From Sapria himalayana (Eukaryota; Streptophyta; Magnoliopsida; Malpighiales; Rafflesiaceae): a DNA stretch of 64,000 nucleotides. Where the stretch lies: positions 62,001 through 126,000 of the forward strand of contig JAREIK010002450.1 in NCBI GenBank assembly GCA_029783825.1, given 5' to 3'. The notes under the pieces were generated by a model. It was not told the origin of the DNA, made no database searches, and worked only from the letters and a program-made list of their open reading frames with translations. Of the stretch, positions 37,001-47,099 are shown piece by piece. How positions within the stretch are numbered: the first letter of the stretch is position 1; every line of letters starts with the position of its first letter. A program made the position numbers and the translations under genes.

Positions 37001-38289
37001 ATTTTATATTAGAAAGAATCATTAAATCATATTCTGATATGTAGCCAAATTTAAAATACTACATCATCATTAACTATTCTCCTTTACTATTTCTCCTCTA
37101 AACACCACATCCATAATTATAAATTACAATCATATTTCTTATAATCTTTATCATATCATTCTATTTCTCCTCTAAGCATGCATTAACTTAGATCATTATT
37201 TTCATGTACCACATGTATTACAAGCATAATTCTCATAATCTTTATCAAATCATTCTCTATATGAATCTTATATTCAAAATTAATTATTTTTTCTAGAAAT
37301 AATAAATTTACTATTTCTCCTCTAAAGTTGAATAGATTTACTATAATTTTTTCTATATTCATAATTACAAACATGCTTCTCCTAATCTTTATCATCTCAT
37401 TCTCTATATAAATCTTACATTCAAAATTATCTATTTTTCCCAAAAATTAATAATTTTTCTTCAAACAATCCACATGTCATATCTCTTAAATGATACGAAT
37501 CATACCATCAAACATATTTATTTTTATAGTATCAATACCATAAAATTTTAGCGTGATCATCACTCACATGTACAAAACTTTCAAAAATTAATTCATATTT
37601 TTAGAACCATTTTTTCTAGATTGCATGTGTCATGCTACTGCCTACTGCTGAGCATATTAACCAAGCATCATCAAGTTACTTTTTGTTTTTAGCTATTATT
37701 GTCGCCTCACTATATATAATATTATCATCATTGATATCTGTTTCATTTCCTTATGTAATGCCAATTGTTTATTGGCAATTACTTATCGTTCATCTCATTC
37801 CACTTATCTTTAATAATCTTGATGAGTCATTTTTCAATTGTATCTACACGATTATGTTTTCTCAAAATTACTTTAATTTTATTTTTCATAATAAACATTA
37901 TTCTCATTAAAGTTTTCTACTTCAATGTCATTTATTTTATATCTATAGTATAAAAAATAATAGCAATTATTTATCATAATACACTAAAAAAATCTCATAT
38001 AAATGGAGGCATTAAATACACTCTTAAAAATCACAAACCATAAAACTCTCACTCTTATCACTCTTTTAATATAATTTTCCTAAATATATATTAATTACAA
38101 AAGTTATTATCCTAAATCTCATCTCTAATATTATTATTATAAAAATAAAACTCAAAAAAATAATTTGAAATATAAAAGATAACCTTAAGTATTAAAATAA
38201 ACTAGCAATAAATAAAAATATAAGCTAAAAAAATGTTAAGATTGAGATGAATTATAAAAGAAAAAATTTTCATTTTTTAGAAAAAAAAA
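34100..38289 (-). mobile_element. Old Ty1/copia element with eroded LTRs
   Basis: The copies at about 34270-34467 and 38100-38289 share AAATAAAACTCA, ATTAAAATAAACTA, AATAAATAAAAATA, GATTGAGATGAAT and TAGAAAAAA in the same order, so they are read as LTRs. Pol debris on the minus strand lies between them. The outer LTR limits are not clear, and gag appears largely deleted. The right LTR ends only about 190 bp from ASL exon 1. Confidence 0.65.
34776..37685 (-). pseudogene. Decayed copia pol (protease, integrase, RT, RNase H)
   Basis: Minus strand, 5' to 3': AWLICSAVGSSMTHA, protease-like, near 37640-37680; integrase core FFIDNYSRKC, YPIKNKSNAFLIFKDFK and YSRLDN at about 36690-36830, with REYTYDEF and YEGIK next (36620-36665), matching the FIDDYSRxxWVYP and RTDNGGEY region of copia integrase; and RNase H start MKRVFKYIKRILNTILCYRD at 34955-35015. 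The RT lies between but is barely recognisable. Many stops and frameshifts. Confidence 0.72.
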
Positions 38290-38476
38290 TCAGCTATGCT
38301 TGAAATCTGGTGAAGCCTATTTGAGTGATGCTCGCAATCCAGAAGCAACAATGCAAGTTGCAGTGTGAATCAGCATTAATTGGCACTATCAATTTTTTTT
38401 ATTTTTCTCTAATAAATAGAAACCAATTTCACTAAAGAATAACGAAAAAATGCAGAAAAAACTAAATAAACTATAC

Positions 38477-38803
38477 CTGCTTGGCTAACATAGATGCGTG
38501 AGCTTTACTTCCCATAATATCGTGTAAATATAGCTCCTTGTCAAAAGAAATGGATTCCGTGAATTTCTCCACTGCATCCGTTAGAGTGCCCTCGAATCTA
38601 CCTCCCCATAGCTTGGTCTCTTTCTTTTCTGTCCTATTTTCAGTTTTCTTACGGTCGAGGACGGGCACACCAACGTGTCTAGCAGTGGTGCATGAATTTT
38701 TTAGCTTCCAATTCATTGCAGGTGCTAGACTACACTTGCGCGAAAAAGAAAACGTATTTGGGGGCCATGTGTGCAGAACGAGCACCGGCGGACACAGGTC
38801 CAT
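38477..38803 (-). CDS. ASL: Argininosuccinate lyase, exon 1 (transit peptide and N-terminus)
   Basis: First coding exon (109 codons) of argininosuccinate lyase, which splits argininosuccinate into arginine and fumarate. The segment KLWGGRFEG followed by [20 protein letters not shown] and AHASMLAKQ is the conserved start of the mature plant enzyme. About 65 residues precede it, basic and Ser/Thr-containing, as expected for a chloroplast transit peptide. The start is taken at the ATG at 38803 because an in-frame TAA lies at 38813-38815. A second in-frame Met 29 codons later is an alternative start. The exon ends in CAG and the donor GTATAG follows at 38471-38476 (minus strand). Phase is 0 and joins exon 2 as AKQ/GLIS. 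The start codon is an inference; exon identity is firm. Confidence 0.9.
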
Positions 38804-38903
38804 TCCAACCAATTATGCTGTGGCCGCTAGCACCAGTGACCAGACTGAAATCCTCGGCAATTTTGTTTTTTGTTATAAATTAAACATTTATAATTGTGAC
38901 TAA
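38804..38903 (-). promoter_or_regulatory. ASL 5' leader between start codon and PIF-like element
   Basis: About 100 bases separate the ASL start codon from the end of the PIF/Harbinger-like element. An in-frame TAA at 38813-38815 makes this non-coding in the ASL frame. No convincing TATA box or initiator can be assigned by eye. The 5' UTR and core promoter must lie here or within or beyond the element. Confidence 0.4.
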
Positions 38904-39189
38904 GCATATCCAACCATACTCAACAAAATAACTAGTAAACAAATATTTAAATAATCAATTCAATATTTTAGCTATCAAATCTTCAAAATTTACTCAAACC
39001 ACGCTCAGCAAAATAGCTTAATATTTTAACTAACTTTAACTAATTTTCAAAAATAATTAAAAAATATCATAATTTAAAACAGTAAATTTATCTTGATGAA
39101 TATGTGTTGTGTCGTGTCATAAAATTTAAAACAGTGAAATAAAAAAAAATAAATCCAAACATTCATTCATAAATTTAATCAATATTATA

Positions 39190-40165
39190 ACACAAGTTAC
39201 AATTCGGTGAATACGGAATAACTACATTTTTTTGCCATGATTTCCATCTGGAGGCGCTTAAAATATTCAGCTTGAATCGGAGGAAGGACAGTCGTATCGA
39301 TACACATTATTTTTTGTTCCTCCTTCATTTTCTCGAGTTGTACCTTCTCTTGTTCAGTAATTAACTTCTCTTGTTCGACAACCACCATTTTTTCCATGAA
39401 AGTTATTTTCTTCTATGTCATCTTCTTTTTCTCTTCCTTCATTTCTTCAAACAATTTAATAAAATAAGATGAACTTGAATTATTATATTCAGATAGTTTG
39501 CTCTTTGATTTTTTTTACCCACTTTTTCTCACCCTTCCTTCCAATTGGCCTCTCCAAGCTCGCACTATCATCTTCTATGTTTACAGATTATGGTGTTGGA
39601 GGATTAGAGCTGCTAGAATTTGCACAACTTTTTGTTTTTTGTTTCTGTGTGAGAATCATTCATCCATTTTGGGGTATACTGCAACTCATTCCAATAATGT
39701 TCAAATGAAAAAAATGATTTATAAAGTCCTTGTACACTTTTTTTGCATCACGAACCTAAAATTTATACATCATGGTACATATCTAAAATAAAAATTATAC
39801 AATTATATTATGCATCATAATAATATTATCACACTTGTAATTAAAATACTTTCATACATTGTCTTTCTCAGTCAGTCCACTTTGATTCAACCTTTTAATG
39901 TGATGAAAACAACCACAAAATTTATTAGTGGCTAGTTGAATTGAAGACCAACGATTCATCAAAGAAACTTGATTTCGATTACAACATGACTCAGGTTTAT
40001 ATTTGTTGAAGTACTGCCAAACCCTTTGTCAATACCGTTTAGATTTTTGCTCATTTCCATTCATGGCATCCACACTAGTATCCAGCCAGCCCGAGATTAA
40101 AACTAAGTCCTCCTCAAATGAAAAGTTGCCGCCCCGATACTTTTTGGTGGTTGATTCTTTTTTAA
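39190..40165 (-). pseudogene. PIF/Harbinger ORF1-type Myb / NAM-associated protein relic
   Basis: The minus strand from about 40140 reads FSFEEDLVLISGWLDTSVDA, NGNEQKSKRY, VWQYFNKYKPES, SLMNRWSSIQLATNKFCGCF, HHIKRLNQSGLTEKD, then after a gap FFSFEHYWNELQYTPKWM (about 39660-39720). It ends with QEKVQLEKMKEEQKIMCIDT and PPIQAEYFKRLQMEIMAK (39197-39397). This is the Myb/SANT-like and NAM-associated C-terminal architecture of plant PIF ORF1 proteins. The gap is probably an intron. A stop replaces the Trp expected after KRY, and other breaks occur. Confidence 0.8.
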
Positions 40166-40379
40166 GGTGATATTGGTGAAAACTAATTTATTTGTTATAC
40201 AGATTGAGTGTTAAACTCACATTCGTTTGTTGTCTCATTCAATAGATTGGTAAAGTAATATCCATGTTCATCCATCAAAGCATCTACATTATTTATCGCA
40301 TTACATGTAATCTAATCATCATAGTTTTAGCACTAAAAACATAAATTATCAACTTGTATTTGTAAAAAAATTGGATTAA

Positions 40380-40720
40380 GATTCTGTAAACATTCTGTAA
40401 TGGAGAAGAATGATGCCAAAAAATTGAAAATCACGATTCTGACACGATTCTGTAATGGAGAAGAATGAGGATTGGTTCAATGGGGCTTTCCTCCTTTTTT
40501 TTACAGAAAGATGATTGGTTAGGCACAATTCTGTAATGGTTCAATACCGAAGAATTGTCAGCTAGTTTTACCAAGAAATTTATGTAAACATTCTGTAAAT
40601 ATTTTAATAGAATCAAACACGATTCTGTAATTGAGAAGAATGACACCAAAGAATTGAAAATCAAGACACGATTTTGTAAATATTTTTACAAAATCAAGAC
40701 ACGATTCTGTAGAAACAACA
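40380..40720. repeat. Tandemly arranged CACGATTCTGTAA repeats
   Basis: CACGATTCTGTAATGGAGAA and variants (GATTCTGTAATTGAGAAGAA, CATTCTGTAA, CACGATTTTGTAA), joined by AAGAATTGAAAATCA words, occur about eight times inside the PIF-like element. Further on, GAAGGGAGCTGAAGTTT and GAACGTTTATCGAA recur (40850-41060). Confidence 0.75.
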
Positions 40721-41250
40721 GCCCCTGCAACAACGAAGATATTGATTAACGCCGATGAACCAGCTTCTACCACCGACGCTAATTCGGAGGCTGTTCTTCC
40801 CCAATAACTCACGCAAACACAATTGAAAGTCAATATAATTGATGCCGAAGAAGGGAGCTGAAGTTTGGTGAAGTTTTCGAACGTTTAACGAATATTTTCG
40901 ATAAAGGGAGCTAAAGTTTATTGAAGTTTTCAAGAAGTGGATGGGGCAAAATTTTGCAGTTGATGAAGGGAGCTGAAGTTTTCGATAAACGTTTATCGAA
41001 CGTTTATCAAAGTGGTAAGCAGAAGGGAGTTGAAGTTTTTGAACGTTTATCGAACTTTCGGCAATTTTTTGTAGCTGATGAATAGTATTGGTGAGCGATA
41101 AATGCTCGCTATATTTGTTGAGCGAGAAGTGGGTGGGGCAAAAACACGAGCGGAATAGCAAGCGTATTGGAGCCCTATTTTTATAAGGGCACTCAATAAA
41201 ATATCGATATTCACATGTTTAGCGAGCCAGTTGGAGATGCTCTAATTGTG

Positions 41251-42959
41251 TATTGTTGTACAGCTTACAAAATATATAAAAAACTTATAACTCTTTGAAA
41301 AAAATTACATCAAGACTTAAGATAATTAAGGTGGCATTTGTTTTTTTCACTTTATGATAAATATAACTTTTTTTTAGCTTAATAGTTAATATTACTTTAT
41401 AGCACTAAGCATAATATATAACATCATATGAATCTTATACATTTTTTCCTTTGCTAGGTTTTGTCCCATTAGATTAATTAGCAATGTTTTAATGATGCAT
41501 TTTTTTAATGGTGATTATTTAAGGAATGGCTGTTTAATAATGCACTTAAAATTTCAATGGTTTGAAATTTTAATTGTGTTTCATAAAAAAATGTTTAGAG
41601 CTAAAAATTTAAAATTTTAAGTGAAAATTCATTGAAAATTTTAAATAGGTAGAGACCTACTTAATGTTGAAGACTAACAATTTTCAACAAATTTTTTTTT
41701 TTAATTACCAATTTGTCCTTTTTTCATTTCTTTTTAGTTTTCTCATTTACGCTACCATTCAGTTTGTAAATCTATCTTTTTATCTTCCTTTCTCCGCCGC
41801 CACAAACCCTAGCATTAACCTTCTTTCATGATTAATTCAAGAGAAGAAATAGCAAATCAACTAGTTGTTCATTAATTTTTATTTTTATATTACAATTTTA
41901 GATAATTTTAAAGAGTTTATACTGTATTTGTTATTTTTTAAATAATTTTATTTCTTTTTTGGATTTATAATTTATTTATGGATATATTTTTAAAAATTTT
42001 ATTTTTTTAATAATTAATAAATGTAATGAAAAAAAATTTCATTTAAAATTCTATTTATGTTGGATAATATTTAACACAATGATAATAAGGGTAAATATGT
42101 AAAATATATCATTTTCAGCATTCAGCATTTATAGTTATCAAACAATAAATTTATATTTAGCATTCAATTAACAGTAACTAATAAAATAATTTTTTAATAC
42201 AAATTCAACACTTATAAAATTCAGCTTTAGTTTTTCAACATTTAATTCTTTCAGTTTTATCAAACATAGACGAATAAGGTTTTTATAATTTATGATTTCT
42301 ATATCTCACAATTAAAATGAGGAAAAGAAATCATGTTTAGTAAGCCTATAGGATGCACCTATAATCACTTATGTTAATAATGGAATGAAAAGTTCTATTC
42401 TCTCTCTCTCTCTCCCTCACTCTCTATCTCATTTTTTCTCTATTTTCAATTCTCCTATTTTTGTATATAAATAGAAAATATATTTATCTTGGTTTCATAT
42501 TTCACAATAGTTTCATAGTACTTTTTTTTCCTCTGATGGTGTTTAATGTGAAAGGTTAAACTTATATTGCATCTACTTAGACAATAAATCAATTTCAAGT
42601 ATGAGTTTTAAGCATCACTAGGGACATGAATATTGATAATGATTTAAATCCATTATGAATAATAATGGATTAGTTCAATTAGGAATAATAAATTCAAGAT
42701 TTTAATTCACATTATGAAAACTTGACTTTTATCTATGTCCTTAGCCATCTCCAGGTAAGCCTAGGCCATCTTTTGTTATTAAAAAAAACCCCCAAAACAA
42801 CAATTCAAAATAGAAAATTCTTTATCAATAATGTAATAAACAAGATAAAAAATTTTATAGAAACTAATAATACCAGGGATTGAGGATGATAATATATGAG
42901 AGGAATATTCTTTTTATAGCTTAAGAATAAATAATCCTAAGGAGGATTTGATGTGAGCA
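41251..42959. other. AT-rich DNA, no gene seen
   Basis: Anonymous. It has a short CT-rich microsatellite near 42394-42424 (TCTCTCTCTC). A patch at 41540-42060 with TTTCAATGGTTTGAAATTTT and related words may be an old MITE. Confidence 0.4.
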
Positions 42960-43440
42960 GGTTAATACTTCACCTACCCAAAGTTGACTCTACATTTTCC
43001 CTATTGATGTTCAACTCTTACATGTTGCTTATGTTACTACTTAGCTAATAGAAGATATATACCATATGAATTTGTCCCTATTTAATGGTTTTGTGAGTAT
43101 ATTAGCTAGGTTACTTCCACGTCAATTTTTTGAATATTCATACTTTATTTTTCTATATTTTATTTTATAAAGTAATATTGTACACTAATATTTTTTGTCT
43201 TCGAGTGAAATATTAGATTCTTTAAATGTTACGAAGCACCCTGAATACCACAAAATAAAGTAGATTACCTATTTACTAATTTATGTAACTGCAACGTATT
43301 CCACCTCAACCATAAAAATTGGCATGATATACTATAGTTTTTAAACAAAACTTATACCTTATCCAGAAAAAGTAAATACATAGTTAGTAGTGACCTTGTT
43401 ATTGTCAACATCTTTAATATAGTTATCTGTAATTATATAT
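42960..43440 (-). pseudogene. Ty1/copia RNase H fragment
   Basis: The minus strand reads KDVDNNKVTTNYVFTFSG near 43360-43425, then AEVEYVAVT near 43285-43310, and NLANILTKPLN near 43086-43118. These are, in order, the DVDxRRSTSGYxF, AEAEYxAxx and ADILTKPL boxes of copia RNase H. Stops lie between them. Confidence 0.75.
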
Positions 43441-43640
43441 ATGTTCATATATGCATATACATAGACATATATATACATGTTTATATGTATGTGTGTATAT
43501 ATATATACACATACACAAACATATATATATATAACACACATAAATATATTTATTTATTTATATATCTACATATTTTTATGTATACTTATATGTATTTTCT
43601 TTTTTATTCATATGTATATATTTTTATTTTTATTTGTTTT
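43430..43640. repeat. TA/CA-rich microsatellite
   Basis: ATATGTTCATATATGCATAT and related words; open frames here are artefacts. Confidence 0.85.
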
Positions 43641-43654
43641 ATAATTAACATTAA

Positions 43655-43735
43655 CCTAATGATTGAGTGGTAGGGAGCATTTTTGGCAAAATGGAAGGCA
43701 TGGGTTTGAATCCCACCTTGCCCCTTTAACATAAT
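43655..43735 (+). repeat. Possible tRNA-derived SINE head
   Basis: TGATTGAGTGGTA (about 43660) resembles a pol III A box, and GGGTTTGAATCCC (43702-43714) is a near-perfect B box, spaced about 45 bp apart. It does not fold as an intact tRNA. No clear target duplication or tail. Confidence 0.45.
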
Positions 43736-44029
43736 TAATTAGAATTTTAAAATCTTCTTTTGAGAAATAATGATTTTTAAATCTGGAAATGTAGTTTCTT
43801 GATTTGCAACCAAAGTTTCCAAATTAATTAAATTTAATTTAATTTTTTTTTTCTAAATTTTGGAGCACAAAATCAGTTTGATTAATTTGAGTGCACCAAA
43901 ATTAAATTATTTTGAAATTTGGTACAATTTTTAATTATGAAAAGTTGGTGCATCAGAACACAAATCTTCCTAATATTAAATATTATAAAAGTTTTATTTT
44001 GTTTTGCTCATGTTTGTGAGCAACCCGTA
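43736..44029. other. AT-rich DNA with terminal-repeat-like words
   Basis: GAGTGCACCAAAATTAAATT near 43890 and GTTGGTGCATC near 43945 resemble the TTTTGGTGCACT end words of other TIR elements here. No boundaries were defined. Confidence 0.35.
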
Positions 44030-44038
44030 CAATAATTA

Positions 44039-44544
44039 AGGGTAAATTATATTGTGGTACCTTAACCAATAAGTATTTACAAAAAAGCCCTAATCTTTTC
44101 GTAATTATTAAAAGCACAAAAAATATTAATTATTTTTGTTTTTATGTACTATAAATAAAAAACCAAAAACTACCCCAAAGATTTGCACATCAGCAATTCA
44201 GCATACAAGAAAACTCAATGTTCAAAAATTTTTAAAAACTAATTATTTTCGAAACTTTTGGAAAACAATCTTAGATACATTTTCAAAAAAAAAAAACTCT
44301 GCAAACTTTATGTTTCAACAAAATTTAAAGAATGTCCACACACACACACACTCACACACACATATTCAATACATACATACATACATATTCAATTTTTATG
44401 TTTATATACATATATATATAGTTGTATATATATTGTATGTTTATATACATGTATATAACAATATAACATATTCAATTTGTTTGCTAACTAAATATAGTTG
44501 TATGTTTATATACATACATACATAATGTATATACAAACAAACAA

Positions 44545-44577
<33 letters not shown>

Positions 44578-44740
44578 AATTTGTATATAAAATCATACAT
44601 ATAAGATTTTTTAAACTTATATATAAACCTACACATATATACATATATATTTGAAAACATACATATGTGTGTGCGTAAAACATTACATATAAACATATAA
44701 ACTTATATATAAAACTATACATATAAACAATTTTGAAAAG

Positions 44741-44777
<37 letters not shown>

Positions 44778-44885
44778 AAAACCTATATAAATAAACTTAA
44801 ATATATAAACATATATATATATACCTATATAAAGAAATACACACACACACACACACACAAACATACATACATACATATACAGAAG

Positions 44886-44921
<36 letters not shown>

Positions 44922-45412
44922 ATCTTTTGTATAAAACCTATATACATATAAGTTTATATATAAGTTATATATGTGTGTGTGTGTGTGTGTGTGTTTATGT
45001 TTGTATATAGGTTTTACATACAATGTGTATACATATATGTTTATTTATATAGGGTTATATATATATATAAGTTTATATATATATACACTTATACATATAA
45101 GCTCGTATAAATATAAATATAAATACACACACACACTTGTAGAGATGATACAATGTTGAAATTATTTGGAAAACTTATCAAAAGTTGTTTTCCAAAGTTT
45201 TCAAAAATTGTTATTTTTCAAATGTTTTCAAAAACTTAAGTTTTTTTTATATCCTAACAAGCACAAGGTAGGGTAGTTTTAAATTTTTTATTTATAATGT
45301 ACCAAAATATAAATAATTTTGTTGCCATGGTGTACTTTTTTTTATAATTATGATAATTTTAGGTTTTTTTTTTGTTAATACTTTTGCTTAGTATACCAAA
45401 ACATAATTTATC
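44039..45412. mobile_element. TIR element with 9-bp target duplication, filled with microsatellites (Mutator-like MITE)
   Basis: The left end GGGTAAATTATATTGTGGTA and the inverted right end GGATAAATTATGTTTTGGTA continue similar for about 45 bp (…AGTATTTACAAAAAA / …AGTATTAACAAAAAA). CAATAATTA flanks both sides exactly (44030-44038 and 45413-45421). Next to each end are paired segments related to AAAACTACCC/GGGTAGTTTT. The middle 44340-45140 is TA, CA, TG and TATG microsatellite. No coding sequence was recognised; all long open frames are repeat artefacts. 9-bp duplications with such ends fit the Mutator superfamily. Confidence 0.82.
44340..45140. repeat. Compound microsatellite block
   Basis: (CA)n near 44337-44362, 44548-44572 and 44840-44858; (TG)n near 44889-44919 and 44971-44993; (TA)n near 44741-44774; joined by ATACAT/TATATG words. 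Confidence 0.92.
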
Positions 45413-45589
45413 CAATAATTAGTCATTAAAATACGTTTCTCGATAAAGACTTGGAATATGTTTCTCGATAAAGACTAAGAATAAGTTTCTAAGAACATAT
45501 CTTCAAAATTTAATAAGAAGTTTTATACAAAAACATGTATATCAAAAAATATTTATTAAGTTATAATAGTCGCTAGAAGTAAAGTTTGA

Positions 45590-46090
45590 AAATCTTATTC
45601 AACTCTTTAAACATCAGATATATTATATGATAAGCAGATCATACAATATTTACTAGACAAAATGAAATAAAAAAAAATGTGTTCTCTTGTATATGTAAAT
45701 GATATATTTTTTATCTGATACGATGAAATTAAGAGAATATGCTTAATAAAAACTTTATTCAACATTGAATTCTATCTCTTAGAATTTTTGAGATTACCTT
45801 TCTTGTCGTGAATGTGGCAAAATAAAAAAAAATTAGCCTACCAACAAATGACAAATGAAGCTTTTTTAGGTAATAATATTATTTAGTTGATATTTTTGCG
45901 TATTCAAAATTAATAAGGAAAATAATCTACTCATCTCATACTTACCTCACATTGCTTTTGCTACTAGAAAAATTAAAATAATCCACTATAAAATATTGAA
46001 TCATAAAACAACACATTATTGTGCATATTTAATTGATAATAAATGATCTATATTAGAATATTATAATTATGTATGTGAAAACCCTAATCA
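45590..46090 (+). pseudogene. Ty1/copia reverse transcriptase fragment
   Basis: Plus-strand frames read DHTIFTRQNE, then LVYVNDIFFI (YVDD box with D to N), and LFNIEFYLLEFLRLPF. These match the order SDHTxF, VYVDDIIL and LxxxFEIKDLGxLxYF in copia RT. Stops follow. No LTRs linked. Confidence 0.65.
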
Positions 46091-47099
46091 CATGGTAGAA
46101 TATTTATCCATGAGAAATTATGGATGAAAATAGTGTAAGCAGACTTATGCAGTACCATGGTAGAATATATAATCATTACCAATGTGGTTTGGTAGTTTTT
46201 GTGGATGAAAAATAATTTTCTAAGAACTAAATATGACATGATACATGCCTATGAAGTTGTATCATGCTAATAAAGTAAGCATCAACATTGCACAAGGCTC
46301 AGTGTAACATGAATGTGCAAAGTGCATTCATGTTGCCATACCTGCACATTTTTAAATTTAAGCTTGATTTTTTAGCAATCAATATTATTACCAATAAATA
46401 ACTATTACTTTTGCTAAATGATTATTTAAGATTTACTTTGACTTTTTAGTAAACAAAGTGATCATGATGGGTATATATATTAATTCTAGATGGGGAATAT
46501 CAGTCGTTTAATTGTTACTTAAAAACTACTAAAATGTTGGAAATGTATTTTGTTTGGAAAAATAGAAAATTTTAATTTTAAACCTATTTGAGATTAAAAT
46601 TTTCTGTCTTGAAAAGTACCAAATTTTAATTAAATAAAATTCAATTTTGAAATGTTATTTAAATTAAATCCATTAATTTAAATTCAGAAATCAAATGCAT
46701 GATTTACAATCCAAAATTTAGAGAGATGTATAGCATACTGACTGTCACCATCTTGTTACATATTCAAGTCTACATAAAACTTGTTCATCAATAAAGTTTT
46801 TTTGCAAACTTCAATAGTCGTAATGAATTTAACCATAGATAATGCAATGTAGATATGTAACTTGAATTTTGAGGATATTGCCCCCCTCCCCTCTCTCTAA
46901 AGGTTATTACATAACCTGGGGCGAATCAATATGAATCTAAATCACTAGTTATATCAGAATTATTTTATTGATAAAATATTTAGCCAATGGGGTTGAGACT
47001 AACTTATAATCTTTCATAAAAAATCTTTCAAAAATTTTATTGATAAAAAGTTATTGTCATAACTAGATATGCCTAGAAGGCATATCTCGAATGATGATC

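Larger units (their letters stand above)
15972..38476 (-). other. ASL intron 1, about 22.5 kb
   Basis: Intron between exons 1 and 2, with GT at the exon 1 side and AG at the exon 2 side. It is packed with unrelated insertions on both strands: hAT relics, several copia fragments, MITEs, microsatellites and a FRIGIDA-like pseudogene. Phase continuity of the flanking exons supports its reality; no transcript evidence is available here. Confidence 0.85.
38904..41242 (-). mobile_element. PIF/Harbinger-like element with ORF1 relic, upstream of ASL
   Basis: The left end GCATATCCAACCATACTC and the inverted right end GAGCATCTCCAACTGGCTC resemble each other and the GAGCATCTCCAAC ends common in plant Harbinger-type elements. 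Both outer edges adjoin TAA; in addition TAATTGTG occurs on both sides (38891-38898 and 41243-41250), so exact boundaries are unsettled. It carries a Myb/NAM-associated ORF1 relic but no recognised DDE transposase. The 40380-40720 part is repetitive. It ends about 100 bp from the ASL start codon. Confidence 0.7.

Noticed and set aside
38538..38903. Plus-strand frames over ASL exon 1
   Set aside because: Antisense shadow of the clearly conserved ASL exon.
40694..41161. 155-codon minus-strand frame
   Set aside because: Lies in the repetitive half of the PIF-like element and is made of repeated KLQLPS/SSINV segments; no domain recognised.
43660..43720. Intact tRNA gene
   Set aside because: B box is good but no acceptor or anticodon stems form; kept only as a possible SINE head.
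44136..45159. Open frames of 60-129 codons inside the TIR element
   Set aside because: Repeat artefacts (CVCVCV, HTHTHT, YIYIYI runs).
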